The position numbers were made by a program, and so were the translations under genes. A stretch of DNA of 54,230 nt from an uncultured Myxococcaceae bacterium (GTDB lineage: Bacteria > Myxococcota_A > Polyangia > Polyangiales > Ga0077539), in assembly GCA_945952225.1 (NCBI GenBank), contig CAMFHP010000050.1, positions 1-54,230 of the forward strand, in the 5' to 3' direction. The notes below the pieces were generated by a model. It saw nothing but the letters and a program-made list of their open reading frames with translations. It was not told where the DNA came from and did not search any database. Below are positions 1 to 8,124 of this stretch, in pieces (the first letter of the stretch is position 1; every line of letters begins with the position of its first letter).

Positions 1-69
1 ACTTTCCCTTCCCTGCCGGTGAATTCATTCACCGGGAGTCCGGCTCCGCACGCGGCAGCCGCGCGCACA

Positions 70-252
70 TCGCCCTCTCGCGTCGCACCGGACGCCCACT
101 CCACACTGGAGTCGCCATCTCGCGCCGCACCGGACGCCAACTCCACACTGGAGTCGCCATCTCGCGCCGCACCGGACGCCCACTCCACGCGGGAGTCGCC
201 ATCTCGCGCCGCACGGGATGCCCACTCCACACGGGAGTCGCCATCTCGCCCC
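70..252. repeat. 42-bp tandem repeat array with palindromic core
   Basis: Four full 42-bp units (70-111, 112-153, 154-195, 196-237) and a partial fifth. Each unit ends in a small inverted repeat. Copies 1 and 2 have ACTCCA-CAC-TGGAGT; copies 3 and 4 keep the five-pair stem ACTCC/GGAGT with a changed loop. The array is contiguous, without spacers, so it is not a CRISPR. It lies upstream of the esterase start chosen at 334. The remaining bases of 1-333 hold no gene I can support. Confidence 0.85.
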
Positions 253-320
253 GCTCCATTCGCGCACCCACCCGCTGCACCGCGCACTGCCGCCAACTCG
301 CGCTGCGCTCCCGCGCGCTC

Positions 321-326
321 TACGTT
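321..326 (+). promoter_or_regulatory. Start-proximal -10-like hexamer TACGTT
   Basis: TACGTT ends 7 nt before the ATG at 334. The same TAnnnT-to-start geometry recurs at several other genes here, so it probably is the -10 element of a leaderless or near-leaderless transcript. No good -35 is visible. It supports 334 rather than the upstream in-frame ATG at 19, which would put the tandem repeats inside the protein. Confidence 0.45.
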
Positions 327-333
327 GCCCGCG

Positions 334-1254
334 ATGCTGCGCCACGCCCTCGCCTTCGCGCTCGCGCTCTCCGTCGCGCGCCTCGCGCCCGCGTCGCCGC
401 ACCATCGCCCGCGCGCCCACACACCGCGCACGCCCTCCACACCGCGCACGCCTCCAACCCCTGCGCCCGCGCCGATCCCCTCGCCCGCGCGTCCTCCCGT
501 GGGCACGCCCTCGCCCGGATGCACCGCCGCCGACGCGCCCCCTCGCGGCGTGCACGAGAACTCCCTCGCGGTCGGCGCACGCACGCGCACGTTCCTGCTC
601 TCCGTACCCGAGGCCTACGACGCCCACGCACAGCCGTGGCCCCTCGTCGTCGCGCTCCACGGACGCACGGGCACACCGCGCTCGCTCCGCGGCTACCTCG
701 GCGTCGAGCAGGCCACCGACGGACACGCGATCGTCGTGTACCCCGCGGGCCTCCGCGTAACCGACCGCCGCGGACGCAGTACGACCCGCTGGGACACGCA
801 CGGCGATGGCGTCGACGTGGCCTTCTTCGACGCGCTCCTCGCCGAGCTCGGACGGCGCTACTGCATCGACCTCGGACGGGTGTTCGTCGTGGGCCACTCC
901 GCGGGCGCGGTCATGGCCAACGAGCTCACCTGCCACCGCGGAACCTCGCTGCGCGCCGCCGCCATCATCGCCGGATCGGGCCCGTGGTCGCGCGCCTGCA
1001 CCGCCGCGCCCTCCGTGTGGATCACCCACGGACGCCGCGACGCCGACGTGGCCTGGTCCTACGGCGAGCGCACGCGCGACCGATGGATCTCCCTCGCCCG
1101 CTGCGCCCCCGACGCGCACGACGACGGCGACGGATGCACGCACTGGGAGGGCTGCGCCGACGACGCGCGCGTGACCTTCTGCGCGCACGACGGCGACCAC
1201 GGTCCGCCCGACTTCACGGGCCCCGCGGTGTGGCGCTTCTTTCTCTCGCGGTAG
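334..1254 (+). CDS. Secreted PHB-depolymerase/feruloyl-esterase-like hydrolase (LpqC type)
   Basis: A 306-residue predicted exported alpha/beta hydrolase. Residues 1-24 form a signal peptide, followed by a Pro/Thr/Arg-rich linker to about residue 60. The catalytic domain shows an oxyanion-side LHGRTG strand, the nucleophile elbow G187-H-S189-A-G, an Asp-bearing THGRRDADV segment and a late HDGDHG segment holding the probable His. This arrangement is typical of the LpqC/esterase-PHB depolymerase family, whose members cleave polyester or feruloyl ester bonds outside the cell; the actual substrate is unknown. Extra cysteines near the C-terminus may form disulfides. The frame is open upstream to 19, but that extension only translates the repeat array. 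The gene converges on the molybdoenzyme gene 9 bp downstream, with no obvious terminator between them. Confidence 0.8.
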   Translation: MLRHALAFALALSVARLAPASPHHRPRAHTPRTPSTPRTPPTPAPAPIPSPARPPVGTPSPGCTAADAPPRGVHENSLAVGARTRTFLLSVPEAYDAHAQPWPLVVALHGRTGTPRSLRGYLGVEQATDGHAIVVYPAGLRVTDRRGRSTTRWDTHGDGVDVAFFDALLAELGRRYCIDLGRVFVVGHSAGAVMANELTCHRGTSLRAAAIIAGSGPWSRACTAAPSVWITHGRRDADVAWSYGERTRDRWISLARCAPDAHDDGDGCTHWEGCADDARVTFCAHDGDHGPPDFTGPAVWRFFLSR

Positions 1255-1263
1255 CCGTCGCGG

Positions 1264-3405
1264 TCACACCGACGCGGTCGCGCCCTCCGCGCGCGTCACC
1301 GTGACGGGAACACCATTGAGCACGGCGTTTCCGCTCATCGCATCGAGGGCCGCGTCGTCGGTGAGGTCGTTGGCGCTCACGCCCGCGTGGGCCGCGGCGA
1401 CGCGCATGCGAACGCCCTCGCGGTGGTGTCCCCATCCGTGCGGAAGGCTCACGACGCCGCGCATCACCTCGTCGCTCACCTCGACGGGCGCGCGCACCTC
1501 GCCGACGCGCGACGCGATCACCGCCACGTCGCCCTGCGCGAGGCCCCGCGCCTTCGCGTCGTCGGGATGGATGCGCAGCGTGCAACCGACCGGTCCCTTC
1601 ACGAGGCGCACGCTGTTGTGGCCCCAGGAGTTGTTCGAACGCAGTCCGCGACGGCCGATGAGCACGAGCTGCGAGGGGTCGCGCGCCTCCGCCGACGCCC
1701 ACCACGCGCGCAGTCGCGGCACGTCGTCGACGTAGCACCGCGGCGCCAGCGGGATCATTCCGTCGCGCGTCTGGAGACGTCCGGGCATCACGGAGACCAG
1801 CGCTCCGAGGTCGACGCCGCTCGGCGCCGCCGCGACCTTCGCGCGGGTGAGACGGTACGGTCCCGCGCGCAGGGCGAGGTCGACGATGCGCGCGGGCGTG
1901 AGCACCGAGGCGGCCGCGCGGAGGGCGCGCTCGCGCAGGGGGTTTCCGCGGGCGGCGAGGCGGGCGGAGAGGTCCGAGAGGATCTCCCAGTCGTGGCGCT
2001 GCGAGGCCTCGCGCGGACGGATCGGGTCGGACCAGCGCGCCGTGTTGCGCACCGCGAGCCCGTGGAACGCGAGGTCGTAGTGCTCGCGCTCCACCCCGAA
2101 GGTCGGCGGCAGGATGACGTGCGCGTGCCGCGTGGTCTCGTTCACGTACGGATCGATGGAGACCATGAACTCCAACGACGGCAGCGCACGTTCGAGCCGC
2201 GCGCCGTTGGGCGTCGAGAGCACGGGGTTGCCCGCGAGGGTCACCAGCGCGCGCACCTGTCCGTCGCCGGGCGTGTCGATCTCCTCCGCGAGGCACGCCG
2301 CAGGGAGCTCTCCGCTGAACCCCGGCGCACCGCGCACACGACTGCGAATGCGTCCGAAGCTCCCGCGCTGCCCGAGGAGCGTGCCCACCGCGGCGAGGTC
2401 GGCCGCGGGCGACGAGAACATCATTCCGCCGGGCTCGTCGAAGTGCCCCGTGAGCACGTTGAGCACCTCGATGAGCCAGTTCGAGAGCCCGCCGAAGTCG
2501 GTCACCGACACCCCCATGCGACCGTAGACCGCGGCGCGTCCCGTGTCGGCGAGGGCGCGCGTGAGCCGTCGCACCACCGACGCAGAAACACCCGTGACGG
2601 CCTCGGTGCGCTCGGGTGCGAACTCCCGCGCGAGCGTGCGCAGCGTGTCGAGGTCGGCGACGTGGTGGGCGAAGCGTCCGAGGCGCACGAGGCCCTCTTC
2701 GAAGACCGTGTGCACCATCGCGAAGAGCACGAGCGCGTCGGTGCCCGGCCGCACGAAGTGATGCTCGTCGGCCACGCGGGCCGTCTCGGTGCGACGCGGA
2801 TCGAAGACCACGACCCTGCCGCCGCGTGCGCGGATCGCGTCGAGGCGGCGCTTCATGCCCGGCGCGGTCATGAGACTGCCGTTCGACACGAGGGGGTTGG
2901 CGCCGAAGACGATGAAGAGGTCGCAGCGGTCGACGTCGGGCACGGAGATGAGGAGCTGGTGCCCGTACATCTGCAACGACGCGAGCATCTTGGGGAGCTG
3001 GTCGACGGAGGTGGCCGAGTAGCGGTTGTGGCTCTTGAGCGCCGCGCCGAAGGCCTGCATCCCGAGGAGCGCGCCGAGGTTGTGCACCGTCGGATTGCCC
3101 ACGTAGAAGGCCACGCCGCGCGGTCCGTGCTGACGCCGCGCGTGGGCGAGGCGTTCGGCGGTGAGCGCGAGGGCGGTCTCCCAGTCGACGGGCTCGAAGT
3201 CACCGCCCGCGGTGCGGCGCAGCGGGGTCTTGAGCCGATCGGGGTCGTGGTGCAGGTCGACGAGCGCGGTGGCCTTGGGGCAGAGGTATCCGCGGCTGAG
3301 CGGGTCGTCGGGATCGCCGCGCACGCCGGTGAGCCGGTCGCCGTCGTGTTCGATCACGACGCCGCAGATCGCTTCGCAGAGGTGACAGGCGCGGTGGTGC
3401 TCCAT
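1264..3405 (-). CDS. Molybdopterin oxidoreductase (FdhA/Nas-like, bis-MGD)
   Basis: A 713-residue member of the DMSO-reductase superfamily. The N-terminus carries a 4Fe-4S motif (CHLC, then C, then RGYLCPKA), followed by the Mo-binding domains and a C-terminal molybdopterin-dinucleotide domain (GRRGLRSNNSWGHNS, later LPHGWGH). Aligning NRYSATS by its Arg with the RLC/RVU motif of nitrate reductases and formate dehydrogenases would make a Ser the molybdenum ligand; this is my inference. No Tat signal is visible, so it is probably cytoplasmic. No partner subunit or Mo-cofactor gene lies nearby, and the substrate cannot be assigned. The ATG at 3405 was chosen because TACCTT lies 6 nt upstream; an ATG 45 nt earlier is also in frame. 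Confidence 0.88.
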   Translation of the reverse strand: MEHHRACHLCEAICGVVIEHDGDRLTGVRGDPDDPLSRGYLCPKATALVDLHHDPDRLKTPLRRTAGGDFEPVDWETALALTAERLAHARRQHGPRGVAFYVGNPTVHNLGALLGMQAFGAALKSHNRYSATSVDQLPKMLASLQMYGHQLLISVPDVDRCDLFIVFGANPLVSNGSLMTAPGMKRRLDAIRARGGRVVVFDPRRTETARVADEHHFVRPGTDALVLFAMVHTVFEEGLVRLGRFAHHVADLDTLRTLAREFAPERTEAVTGVSASVVRRLTRALADTGRAAVYGRMGVSVTDFGGLSNWLIEVLNVLTGHFDEPGGMMFSSPAADLAAVGTLLGQRGSFGRIRSRVRGAPGFSGELPAACLAEEIDTPGDGQVRALVTLAGNPVLSTPNGARLERALPSLEFMVSIDPYVNETTRHAHVILPPTFGVEREHYDLAFHGLAVRNTARWSDPIRPREASQRHDWEILSDLSARLAARGNPLRERALRAAASVLTPARIVDLALRAGPYRLTRAKVAAAPSGVDLGALVSVMPGRLQTRDGMIPLAPRCYVDDVPRLRAWWASAEARDPSQLVLIGRRGLRSNNSWGHNSVRLVKGPVGCTLRIHPDDAKARGLAQGDVAVIASRVGEVRAPVEVSDEVMRGVVSLPHGWGHHREGVRMRVAAAHAGVSANDLTDDAALDAMSGNAVLNGVPVTVTRAEGATASV

Positions 3406-3411
3406 CGCGCG

Positions 3412-3417
3412 AAGGTA
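3412..3417 (-). promoter_or_regulatory. Start-proximal -10-like hexamer TACCTT
   Basis: On the minus strand TACCTT is followed by CGCGCG and then the ATG of the molybdoenzyme gene (6-nt gap). It belongs to the TAnnnT-near-start pattern. No convincing -35 was seen. Confidence 0.45.
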
Positions 3418-3482
3418 TCGCAGCTCACCGCGCGCGGGCGACGGGTGCAACGCGGGGAGCGCTGCGGTAGAAGCGTCGCCCC

Positions 3483-3842
3483 ATGAACGACCTCGTGCGA
3501 ATGGTGGCGCAGTTTCTGGTCACGGGCGTGAGCGTGGTGATCGTGGCCGCGCTGCTCCCGGGGATGCGCGTGAAGCGCTACGGCGACGCGGTGGGCTTCG
3601 CCGTGGTGACCGCGGTGCTCAACGTGATCGTGTGGCGCGCGTTCGCGCTGTTGAGCGTGCCGTTCACCGTGCTCACGCTGGGCCTCGGGGGCTTCGTGCT
3701 CAACGGGCTGATCTTTCTCGTGGCGAAGCGCTTCGTCTCGGGCGTGCAGATCTCCGGGTGCCTCGTGGCGGCCATCGCCGCGGCGCTCGTGAGCGTCTGC
3801 AACTCGATGCTGATGCACGCCCTCCACGACGTGCTGCGCTGA
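3483..3842 (+). CDS. Phage holin family 4-like (YvlD-type) small membrane protein
   Basis: A 119-residue protein made almost entirely of four hydrophobic helices separated by short basic loops (for example GMRVKRYGDAVGF after helix 1). Length, helix spacing and the LSVPFTVLTLGLGGFVLN segment fit the DUF/phage_holin_4_2 (YvlD) family, a widespread family of small inner-membrane proteins mostly not in prophages; there is no phage context here. Function is unknown, though family members are often linked to envelope stress. TAGAAG lies 9 nt before the ATG. The stop is 14 nt before the GTG of the following lipoprotein gene, so the two probably share a transcript. Confidence 0.82.
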   Translation: MNDLVRMVAQFLVTGVSVVIVAALLPGMRVKRYGDAVGFAVVTAVLNVIVWRAFALLSVPFTVLTLGLGGFVLNGLIFLVAKRFVSGVQISGCLVAAIAAALVSVCNSMLMHALHDVLR

Positions 3843-3856
3843 ACGGAGACCGCGAC

Positions 3857-6466
3857 GTGACGACGGCCCTGCGATCGACCGCGCTGCTCCTCTCGCTCCT
3901 CGCGCTCACGGGGGGGTGCCACCGTCGGCGCCACGCCGCGCCGCGACGCACGACGCTGCACTGGGTGACCTCGCCCGCGCACGGGCTCCTCGCGCACCTC
4001 GAAGGCGAACGCTGGCTCGGCGGCGCGCTGCGCGTGGAGGGCGAGACGGTCTCGCAGGCGCCGTGGCCCGCGACCGCGCTGGTGTCGGCGGCGCTGCTCG
4101 ACGACGGCGCGTGGCGCTTCGCGGGCGAAGACGGAACGGTCTACCGCGCGGCCACGTTCACGGGCGCGCTCACCGTGGAGGGCGCGCTCCCCACGCGCGC
4201 GGCGCCGCTCACGGCCGACGGATATCGGGCGGCGGTGCGTCCCTTCGCGCGCGGTGCGCTCTTCGTGGTCGATGCGAACCGCGACGCGTGGACCTTCGAT
4301 GGAACGGCTCCGCGACGGCTCCCGCTCTCGCGCGTGGTGCACGGGGTGTTCACCTCGCGCAGCGACGCCCTCGCGGTGGTCGAGCCCGGACGGCTCATGG
4401 TCTCCACCGACGGCGGCCGCACCTTCACGGAAACACCGGTTCCGCAGGGCGTTCCGCAGTCGGTCTCCGTCGACGGACAGGGCCCCGCGGTGCACACGCT
4501 CTCGGCCACGCTGCGATGGACCGACGGCGTGCTCGAAGCCGTCGCCGACACCGCCTCGCCATCGCGCTTCAACACCCCCGACGCGCGCATCACCGCCCGC
4601 TTCGACGCGTCCCTGCGCGCGGGCCCCGACGTGCCCTGGTCACCGGGCGCCGCGGCGGCGAATCCCGACGGGAGCCTCGCCGTGCTCCAGGGCGCGCGGG
4701 TCGCGTGGATCGACGCGCGCACCTTCGCGCAGCGCCGCGCCGTGGAAGCGCCCGGTGAAGACTGCGTGCTCGCCCGCGCGGGCGATGGTCTTCGCGCGGT
4801 GTGCCGCCACGGGTGGGCCAACGCGGTGTTCGCCCTCGCCGATGGAAGCTCCACCTGGACGACGCTCCGCGACGAGGAGCGCGGCGAGCCTGTGGGCGCG
4901 GTGCAGTTCGACCGCGACACGCGCGCGTGGGCCGTGTCGGCGCCGTGCCGTCAGCGCACCGAGGCCGACCGCCACCTCGTGTGCCACTACAACGACCGCG
5001 GCGAGCCCCACGAGGTGCGACTGCCCTTTCGCGCGCTGCTGCTGGGCGTGAGCCGCGGCGCGGCGCTGCTCGTGGATGGGGAGTCACGGAGCCGTTCGTC
5101 GACGCGTGCGGCCCTCGTGCGCGGCACGCAGGTCGACGAGTTCGCGCTGCCGGGCAACGTGCTCGGCGCGCAGACCGCGACGCTCGACGGCGACACCGTG
5201 CGCATGTGGGACCTCGACGCCAACGGCGAACACGTGCTCGCCCTCGTGCGCGGCGTACGCAGCGCCACGGGCTGGACGTGGACCCGCACCGACGCGCCTT
5301 CGAACACGCGCCGCGGCGTGATGCTCCCCCACGACCGCGCGCTCGTGGCGGGCGAGACCGCGGCCTCGCTCGCGGTGGCCGTGCGCGGCGGACCCTTCGT
5401 GACCGTCGCGCCCTTCGTGCAGGGACGCGCCGAGAGCTACGCGCTGGGCCTCGGGGGCCAGTGGTTCTGCGTGGGTCCGTGGTGTCGACTGGGCACGAAC
5501 CTCCTGGCGAACACCGCGTCCGTCGACGACGTGACCGTGCTCGCGCGCGCCGATGCGCCTGCGGTCATCGCCACGCCCGACCGCCGTCGCAGCGCGTGGG
5601 ATTGCCACCCCGACGGCACTCCCTCTCCCGCGGTGCCGCGCGGCGCGGGCGTCGTGCTCACGGGCGCGTCGCTCACCACCGAGGTCACCCCCACGCAGGC
5701 CACGCTCACCTGGCGCGGCGCGCTCACGGGCGCGGCGACCGTTCCCCTCGCGGCGGGTGCGCTGTCGGTGCGGGCGCTCGGAGCCCTCGACGCGACGGCG
5801 CCGGGCGCGCTGCTCGAACACTGCGACGCGCAGGGCCTCTGCGACCGCACGTTCGTGTCACCCACGGCGCGCGCGCCGCTCACGCTTCCCCGCACGCCCG
5901 CAGGCGCGGCGGTGCTCCACGCGGTCGACGGCGGATGGATCGCGCGCACCGACACCACCGACGGCGGCGCCTCGCGCGTGACGCTGGCGGCCATCGACGC
6001 GCAGGGTGTGGCGCGGGGCACGAAGACGTTCCTCCTCGCGAGCGCCGACACGCGCGCCGACGCGGGCACTTGGCACGGACGCGCGGGATTGTGGATCCAC
6101 ACGGGGGCGACCCAGCGGACCTTCTACGCGCTCGACGGCGACGGCAGCACGGTGGTCGACGAAGAGCTCACGCCGTGTGCAGACGCGGGCGGCGAGGTCG
6201 ATGGAGAGATCGTGCGTCCGGGGCTCGTGACGCCGGTGCACGGCGAAGACTGGCTCGCCGATCCGCGCGCGTGGCAGCTCGATGCGCGGCTGCGCGTGCG
6301 CGAAGGACGCGCGTGTGTGGCCTCGCTCGCGGGGAGCGTTCCTGCGGGCGGTGTCGGTGCGGCGGTGGGCTATCGACTGCGCGCCACGGGCGATCAAGGG
6401 CGCGCGGAGGTGTGGCTCGACGGCTCCGTGCGACGCGAGGTGTGTACCCGCGTGACGGAGCCCTGA
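3857..6466 (+). CDS. Large predicted lipoprotein with an Asp-box (BNR-like) segment
   Basis: An 869-residue protein that I do not recognise as a whole. The N-terminus is a lipoprotein signal (hydrophobic run, then LTGGC), predicting an outer- or inner-membrane-anchored periplasmic or surface protein. Near residues 181-190 is one clear Asp-box, STDGGRTFTE, and the rest alternates short beta-strand-like segments with Cys pairs, suggesting beta-propeller architecture. The GTG at 3857 was chosen because it begins the signal peptide and has a GGAG element 8 nt upstream; the frame is open further 5' inside the holin-like gene. Probably co-transcribed with the holin-like gene. It converges on the SPFH gene with a 7-bp gap. 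Confidence 0.65.
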   Translation: MTTALRSTALLLSLLALTGGCHRRRHAAPRRTTLHWVTSPAHGLLAHLEGERWLGGALRVEGETVSQAPWPATALVSAALLDDGAWRFAGEDGTVYRAATFTGALTVEGALPTRAAPLTADGYRAAVRPFARGALFVVDANRDAWTFDGTAPRRLPLSRVVHGVFTSRSDALAVVEPGRLMVSTDGGRTFTETPVPQGVPQSVSVDGQGPAVHTLSATLRWTDGVLEAVADTASPSRFNTPDARITARFDASLRAGPDVPWSPGAAAANPDGSLAVLQGARVAWIDARTFAQRRAVEAPGEDCVLARAGDGLRAVCRHGWANAVFALADGSSTWTTLRDEERGEPVGAVQFDRDTRAWAVSAPCRQRTEADRHLVCHYNDRGEPHEVRLPFRALLLGVSRGAALLVDGESRSRSSTRAALVRGTQVDEFALPGNVLGAQTATLDGDTVRMWDLDANGEHVLALVRGVRSATGWTWTRTDAPSNTRRGVMLPHDRALVAGETAASLAVAVRGGPFVTVAPFVQGRAESYALGLGGQWFCVGPWCRLGTNLLANTASVDDVTVLARADAPAVIATPDRRRSAWDCHPDGTPSPAVPRGAGVVLTGASLTTEVTPTQATLTWRGALTGAATVPLAAGALSVRALGALDATAPGALLEHCDAQGLCDRTFVSPTARAPLTLPRTPAGAAVLHAVDGGWIARTDTTDGGASRVTLAAIDAQGVARGTKTFLLASADTRADAGTWHGRAGLWIHTGATQRTFYALDGDGSTVVDEELTPCADAGGEVDGEIVRPGLVTPVHGEDWLADPRAWQLDARLRVREGRACVASLAGSVPAGGVGAAVGYRLRATGDQGRAEVWLDGSVRREVCTRVTEP

Positions 6467-6473
6467 GCGGACC

Positions 6474-7619
6474 TCACGGCGTGGGCACCATCTGCGGCTG
6501 CGCGGGCTGCGCGGCGGTGTTGGCGGTGCCGTTGGTGTTGTTGGTGTTGTTGGTGGTGCCGCCCGCGGCGTTGCTCGCGGCGTTGGCGGCGGCGGCGTTG
6601 GCGGGCGTGGCGCGGAGGAGTTCCTGAAGGCGCGCGCGGCGCTCGGCTTCGGGGAGGTTCACGATCTGCGCGGTGTCCATGGTGAGCATCGGGATCTGCC
6701 CGCTGTTCACCGTCGGGAGCTGGCCATCCCAGCGCTGCAGCGCGCGGTACTGGATCACCGCGGGCGTCATCGAGAGCCGGATGATCTCGTTGGCCTGGGC
6801 CTCGGCGCGCGCGCGAATGAGCAGGGCGTCGGCTTCACCGCTCGCGCGCTGGCGCGCGGCTTCGGCCTCACCGCGGGCGGCGGTCACGCGCTGCTCGGCC
6901 TCGGCGCGGATCTGTCGCACCTGGTTCTCGGACTGGATCGCGTTCTGCGTGGCCTCCATCGCGCGGTTGATGGCGGCGACGACGTTGTCGGGGAGGCGCA
7001 GCGCGGAGTTGAACGTGAGCTGATCGATCACGAAGCCGTCGCCGCCGAGGCGGTCGGTGACCTTGCGGAGGCTCTCGTTGAGGAGCCGGGTCTTGCCCGC
7101 GCCGTAGATCTCCTGCACCGGCATGGTCGACGCGGTCTCGTTGAGGGCCTCGCGCACGACGTTGCGGATGTACCCGTGGGCGAGCACGAGCACGTCGCGC
7201 TGACGGAAGCGCGCGTACAGCCGCGGGGCCTTGTCGGCGTCGATGTGGAACGCGAGGCCGATGTCGGCGTTGATGCTCACGCCCTCGCTCGACGCGAAGG
7301 AGATGGACTCGTCGGACGGCGATCCCTCGTGCGCGTCGCGGGTCCACACGATGTTCTGCACGCTGGTGGGAAACTCCACCACGAGCTCGGTGAGCGGATT
7401 GTAGGCGACCCATCCCGTGACGATCGGCGCGTTCTGCACGCCGCGCGACGAGCCCGCGAGCTTCACGCGGATGCCCACGTGCCCGGGGTCGACGCGCGTA
7501 CAGCTCGCCGAGCCCACGACGCACGCGCCCACGAGCACGACGAGGGAGATCACGGCGCTGCGGGCGAAGGTCTTCGCGCCGGAGGAGAGGTTGGACGAGC
7601 GGTACGGGTTGGTGGTCAT
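6474..7619 (-). CDS. SPFH/band-7 (prohibitin-like) membrane protein
   Basis: A 381-residue protein: an N-terminal transmembrane segment (about residues 17-40), an SPFH domain (about 42-230) starting with the prohibitin-like RVDPGHVGIRVKL, an Ala/Glu/Arg-rich coiled coil (about 235-305, repeated EAE, RGEAEAAR, RARAEAQ), then a low-complexity Asn/Thr/Ala/Gln tail. Prohibitin/HflC/flotillin relatives assemble ring scaffolds on the membrane and modulate proteases or lipid domains; the partner here is unknown. The ATG overlaps the stop of the upstream small membrane gene by 4 nt (ATGA), implying translational coupling and a joint role. Confidence 0.88.
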   Translation of the reverse strand: MTTNPYRSSNLSSGAKTFARSAVISLVVLVGACVVGSASCTRVDPGHVGIRVKLAGSSRGVQNAPIVTGWVAYNPLTELVVEFPTSVQNIVWTRDAHEGSPSDESISFASSEGVSINADIGLAFHIDADKAPRLYARFRQRDVLVLAHGYIRNVVREALNETASTMPVQEIYGAGKTRLLNESLRKVTDRLGGDGFVIDQLTFNSALRLPDNVVAAINRAMEATQNAIQSENQVRQIRAEAEQRVTAARGEAEAARQRASGEADALLIRARAEAQANEIIRLSMTPAVIQYRALQRWDGQLPTVNSGQIPMLTMDTAQIVNLPEAERRARLQELLRATPANAAAANAASNAAGGTTNNTNNTNGTANTAAQPAQPQMVPTP

Positions 7620-7912
7620 GAGGGCTCCACGGTTCGGGCGGCGAACCAGCGCACGGCGCACACCACGTCGACGGCCACGAGGCCGAGGGTGAGCGCGAGG
7701 CCAAGGTAGAAGCGCGCGTCGTTGCGCGCGTTGAAGAGGTCGGGGAGGTACATCGCCGAAGCCCCGTGCAGGGCCGCGAGCGCCACGAGGAACACCCCGC
7801 GGAGGCGCCGTTTGCGGCGCTGGTTCCGCAGCGCGGCGTTCTCGGAACGCAGCCGTTCGTTCTCTGCCACCAGCGTCGATCGCTCGTCGCGATAGGGGTC
7901 CCGTTGCGTCAC
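7616..7912 (-). CDS. Small coiled-coil membrane protein coupled to the SPFH gene
   Basis: A 98-residue protein of unknown function. The N-terminal third is a leucine/Asn heptad stretch (STLVAENERLRSENAALRNQ) predicted to form a short coiled coil, followed by a basic patch and two transmembrane helices. The GTG at 7912 was chosen because TACCCT sits 8 nt upstream and the coiled coil starts soon after it. Its TGA overlaps the SPFH gene start (ATGA), so the product may be a dedicated partner or regulator of the SPFH oligomer; this is inference from gene structure. Confidence 0.65.
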   Translation of the reverse strand: MTQRDPYRDERSTLVAENERLRSENAALRNQRRKRRLRGVFLVALAALHGASAMYLPDLFNARNDARFYLGLALTLGLVAVDVVCAVRWFAARTVEPS

Positions 7913-7920
7913 GGCGCGCG

Positions 7921-7926
7921 AGGGTA
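7921..7926 (-). promoter_or_regulatory. Start-proximal -10-like hexamer TACCCT
   Basis: On the minus strand TACCCT is followed by CGCGCGCC and the GTG at 7912. It decides the start of the small coiled-coil membrane gene and is the likely promoter of the two-gene SPFH operon. Confidence 0.45.
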
Positions 7927-8124
7927 CGGCCGCGTGTCGCACCCTGCCATCGCAGAACGCATCGAAGGTGATGGCCCTTTGCCGCGCGTCGCGTGCGGTG
8001 TGCACGGCGCTCCCCGCGAGTCGTTTCTCGCGGCACGGCGACGATGTATAGGGACCGCCGCCCTCCCCGTGCGCGCCGACGGGGGAACGTCACCTCCTTC
8101 CTCCGAACAAGACACGCCACGGTC

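Noticed and set aside
70-252. Possible CRISPR array
   Set aside because: The 42-bp units are directly adjacent with no variable spacers, and no cas gene is present.
25-1200. Minus-strand frame translating the 42-bp repeats into a repeat protein
   Set aside because: It runs opposite the esterase gene with its intact catalytic motifs and has no start signal; the periodic peptide is a consequence of the tandem DNA repeat.
1387-3486. A 699-codon plus-strand frame opposite the molybdoenzyme
   Set aside because: Antisense to a protein with clear 4Fe-4S and cofactor motifs; no domain in the plus-strand product.
3483-3842. Prophage remnant indicated by the holin-like protein
   Set aside because: The YvlD-type family is widespread outside phages and no other phage gene is nearby.
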